DNA from: Candidatus Humimicrobium oleiphilum
GTDB lineage: Bacteria; Actinomycetota; Humimicrobiia; Humimicrobiales; Humimicrobiaceae
Direction of reading: 5' to 3'
NCBI GenBank assembly: GCA_002304935.1
Contig: DBPS01000027.1
Coordinates: 18,217 to 32,857, forward strand
DNA: 14,641 nucleotides
In this document: positions 14,611 to 14,641 of the stretch, one piece after another
Layout of the letters: each line of letters begins with the position of its first letter
Position numbering within the stretch: the first letter of the stretch is position 1
The notes under the pieces: model-generated
The model's input: the letters and a program-made list of their open reading frames with translations, nothing else
Told to the model about the DNA's origin: nothing
Database searches by the model: none
Position numbers and translations under genes: made by a program

Positions 14611-14641
14611 GCTTTCATTTCAGACAACATCAGTTAAATTA

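Overview
The window is AT-rich bacterial DNA with compact, mostly co-oriented genes, short gaps, Shine-Dalgarno motifs at several starts and two TTG starts. I cannot name the organism. The style of the glycosyltransferases (a GT2 with a beta-rich insert, and GT4 enzymes with a 'GG-x-W/F-N-W/T-W-x-D' loop) and of the repeated extracellular domain recalls Actinobacteria, Chloroflexota and Cyanobacteria more than Proteobacteria. A LipS1/LipS2-like radical SAM pair would fit an anaerobe. Both lineage statements are inference from remembered families, not from a search.

Left edge (1-1445): the 3' end of one radical SAM-type gene and a complete second one, both on the plus strand, look like the two-protein lipoyl synthase (LipS1/LipS2) that replaces LipA in some archaea and bacteria. 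A 75-residue Phd/YefM-type antitoxin gene without a toxin partner converges on them from the minus strand. A perfect AT-only inverted repeat with an overlapping TATAAT lies upstream of it.

Centre (1682-12051, minus strand): seven consecutive glycosyltransferase genes, four GT2 (GT-A fold) and three GT4 (GT-B fold), read from 12051 down to 1682 with gaps of 2 to 84 bases. They look like one operon building a cell-surface glycan on a lipid carrier at the inner face of the membrane. The window holds no polymerase, flippase, ABC exporter or nucleotide-sugar gene. Several members are elaborated: a GT4 with a beta-rich insert, a GT2 with a roughly 150-residue insert inside its catalytic domain, a GT2 with a charged insert, and a 770-residue fusion of GT4, a degenerate methyltransferase-like domain and a helical/coiled-coil tail.

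Right part (12052-14641): a 127-base divergent promoter region separates the glycosyltransferase operon from a plus-strand gene for a membrane-anchored extracellular protein (signal anchor, Thr-rich stalk, two repeated Ig-like domains plus the start of a third, six-repeat TolB/PD40 propeller). Candidate promoters for the two directions overlap at their -10 elements. After a 159-base convergent gap with a two-copy 23-base tandem repeat comes an unrecognised four-helix membrane protein on the minus strand, started at a TTG.

Overall the window looks like a surface-polysaccharide locus facing a surface-exposed propeller protein. The best leads are the GT4-methyltransferase-coiled-coil fusion (a possible chain-length or scaffold component by analogy with WbdD), the inserts in the glycosyltransferases, and the possible shared promoter that links glycan synthesis to the anchored propeller.
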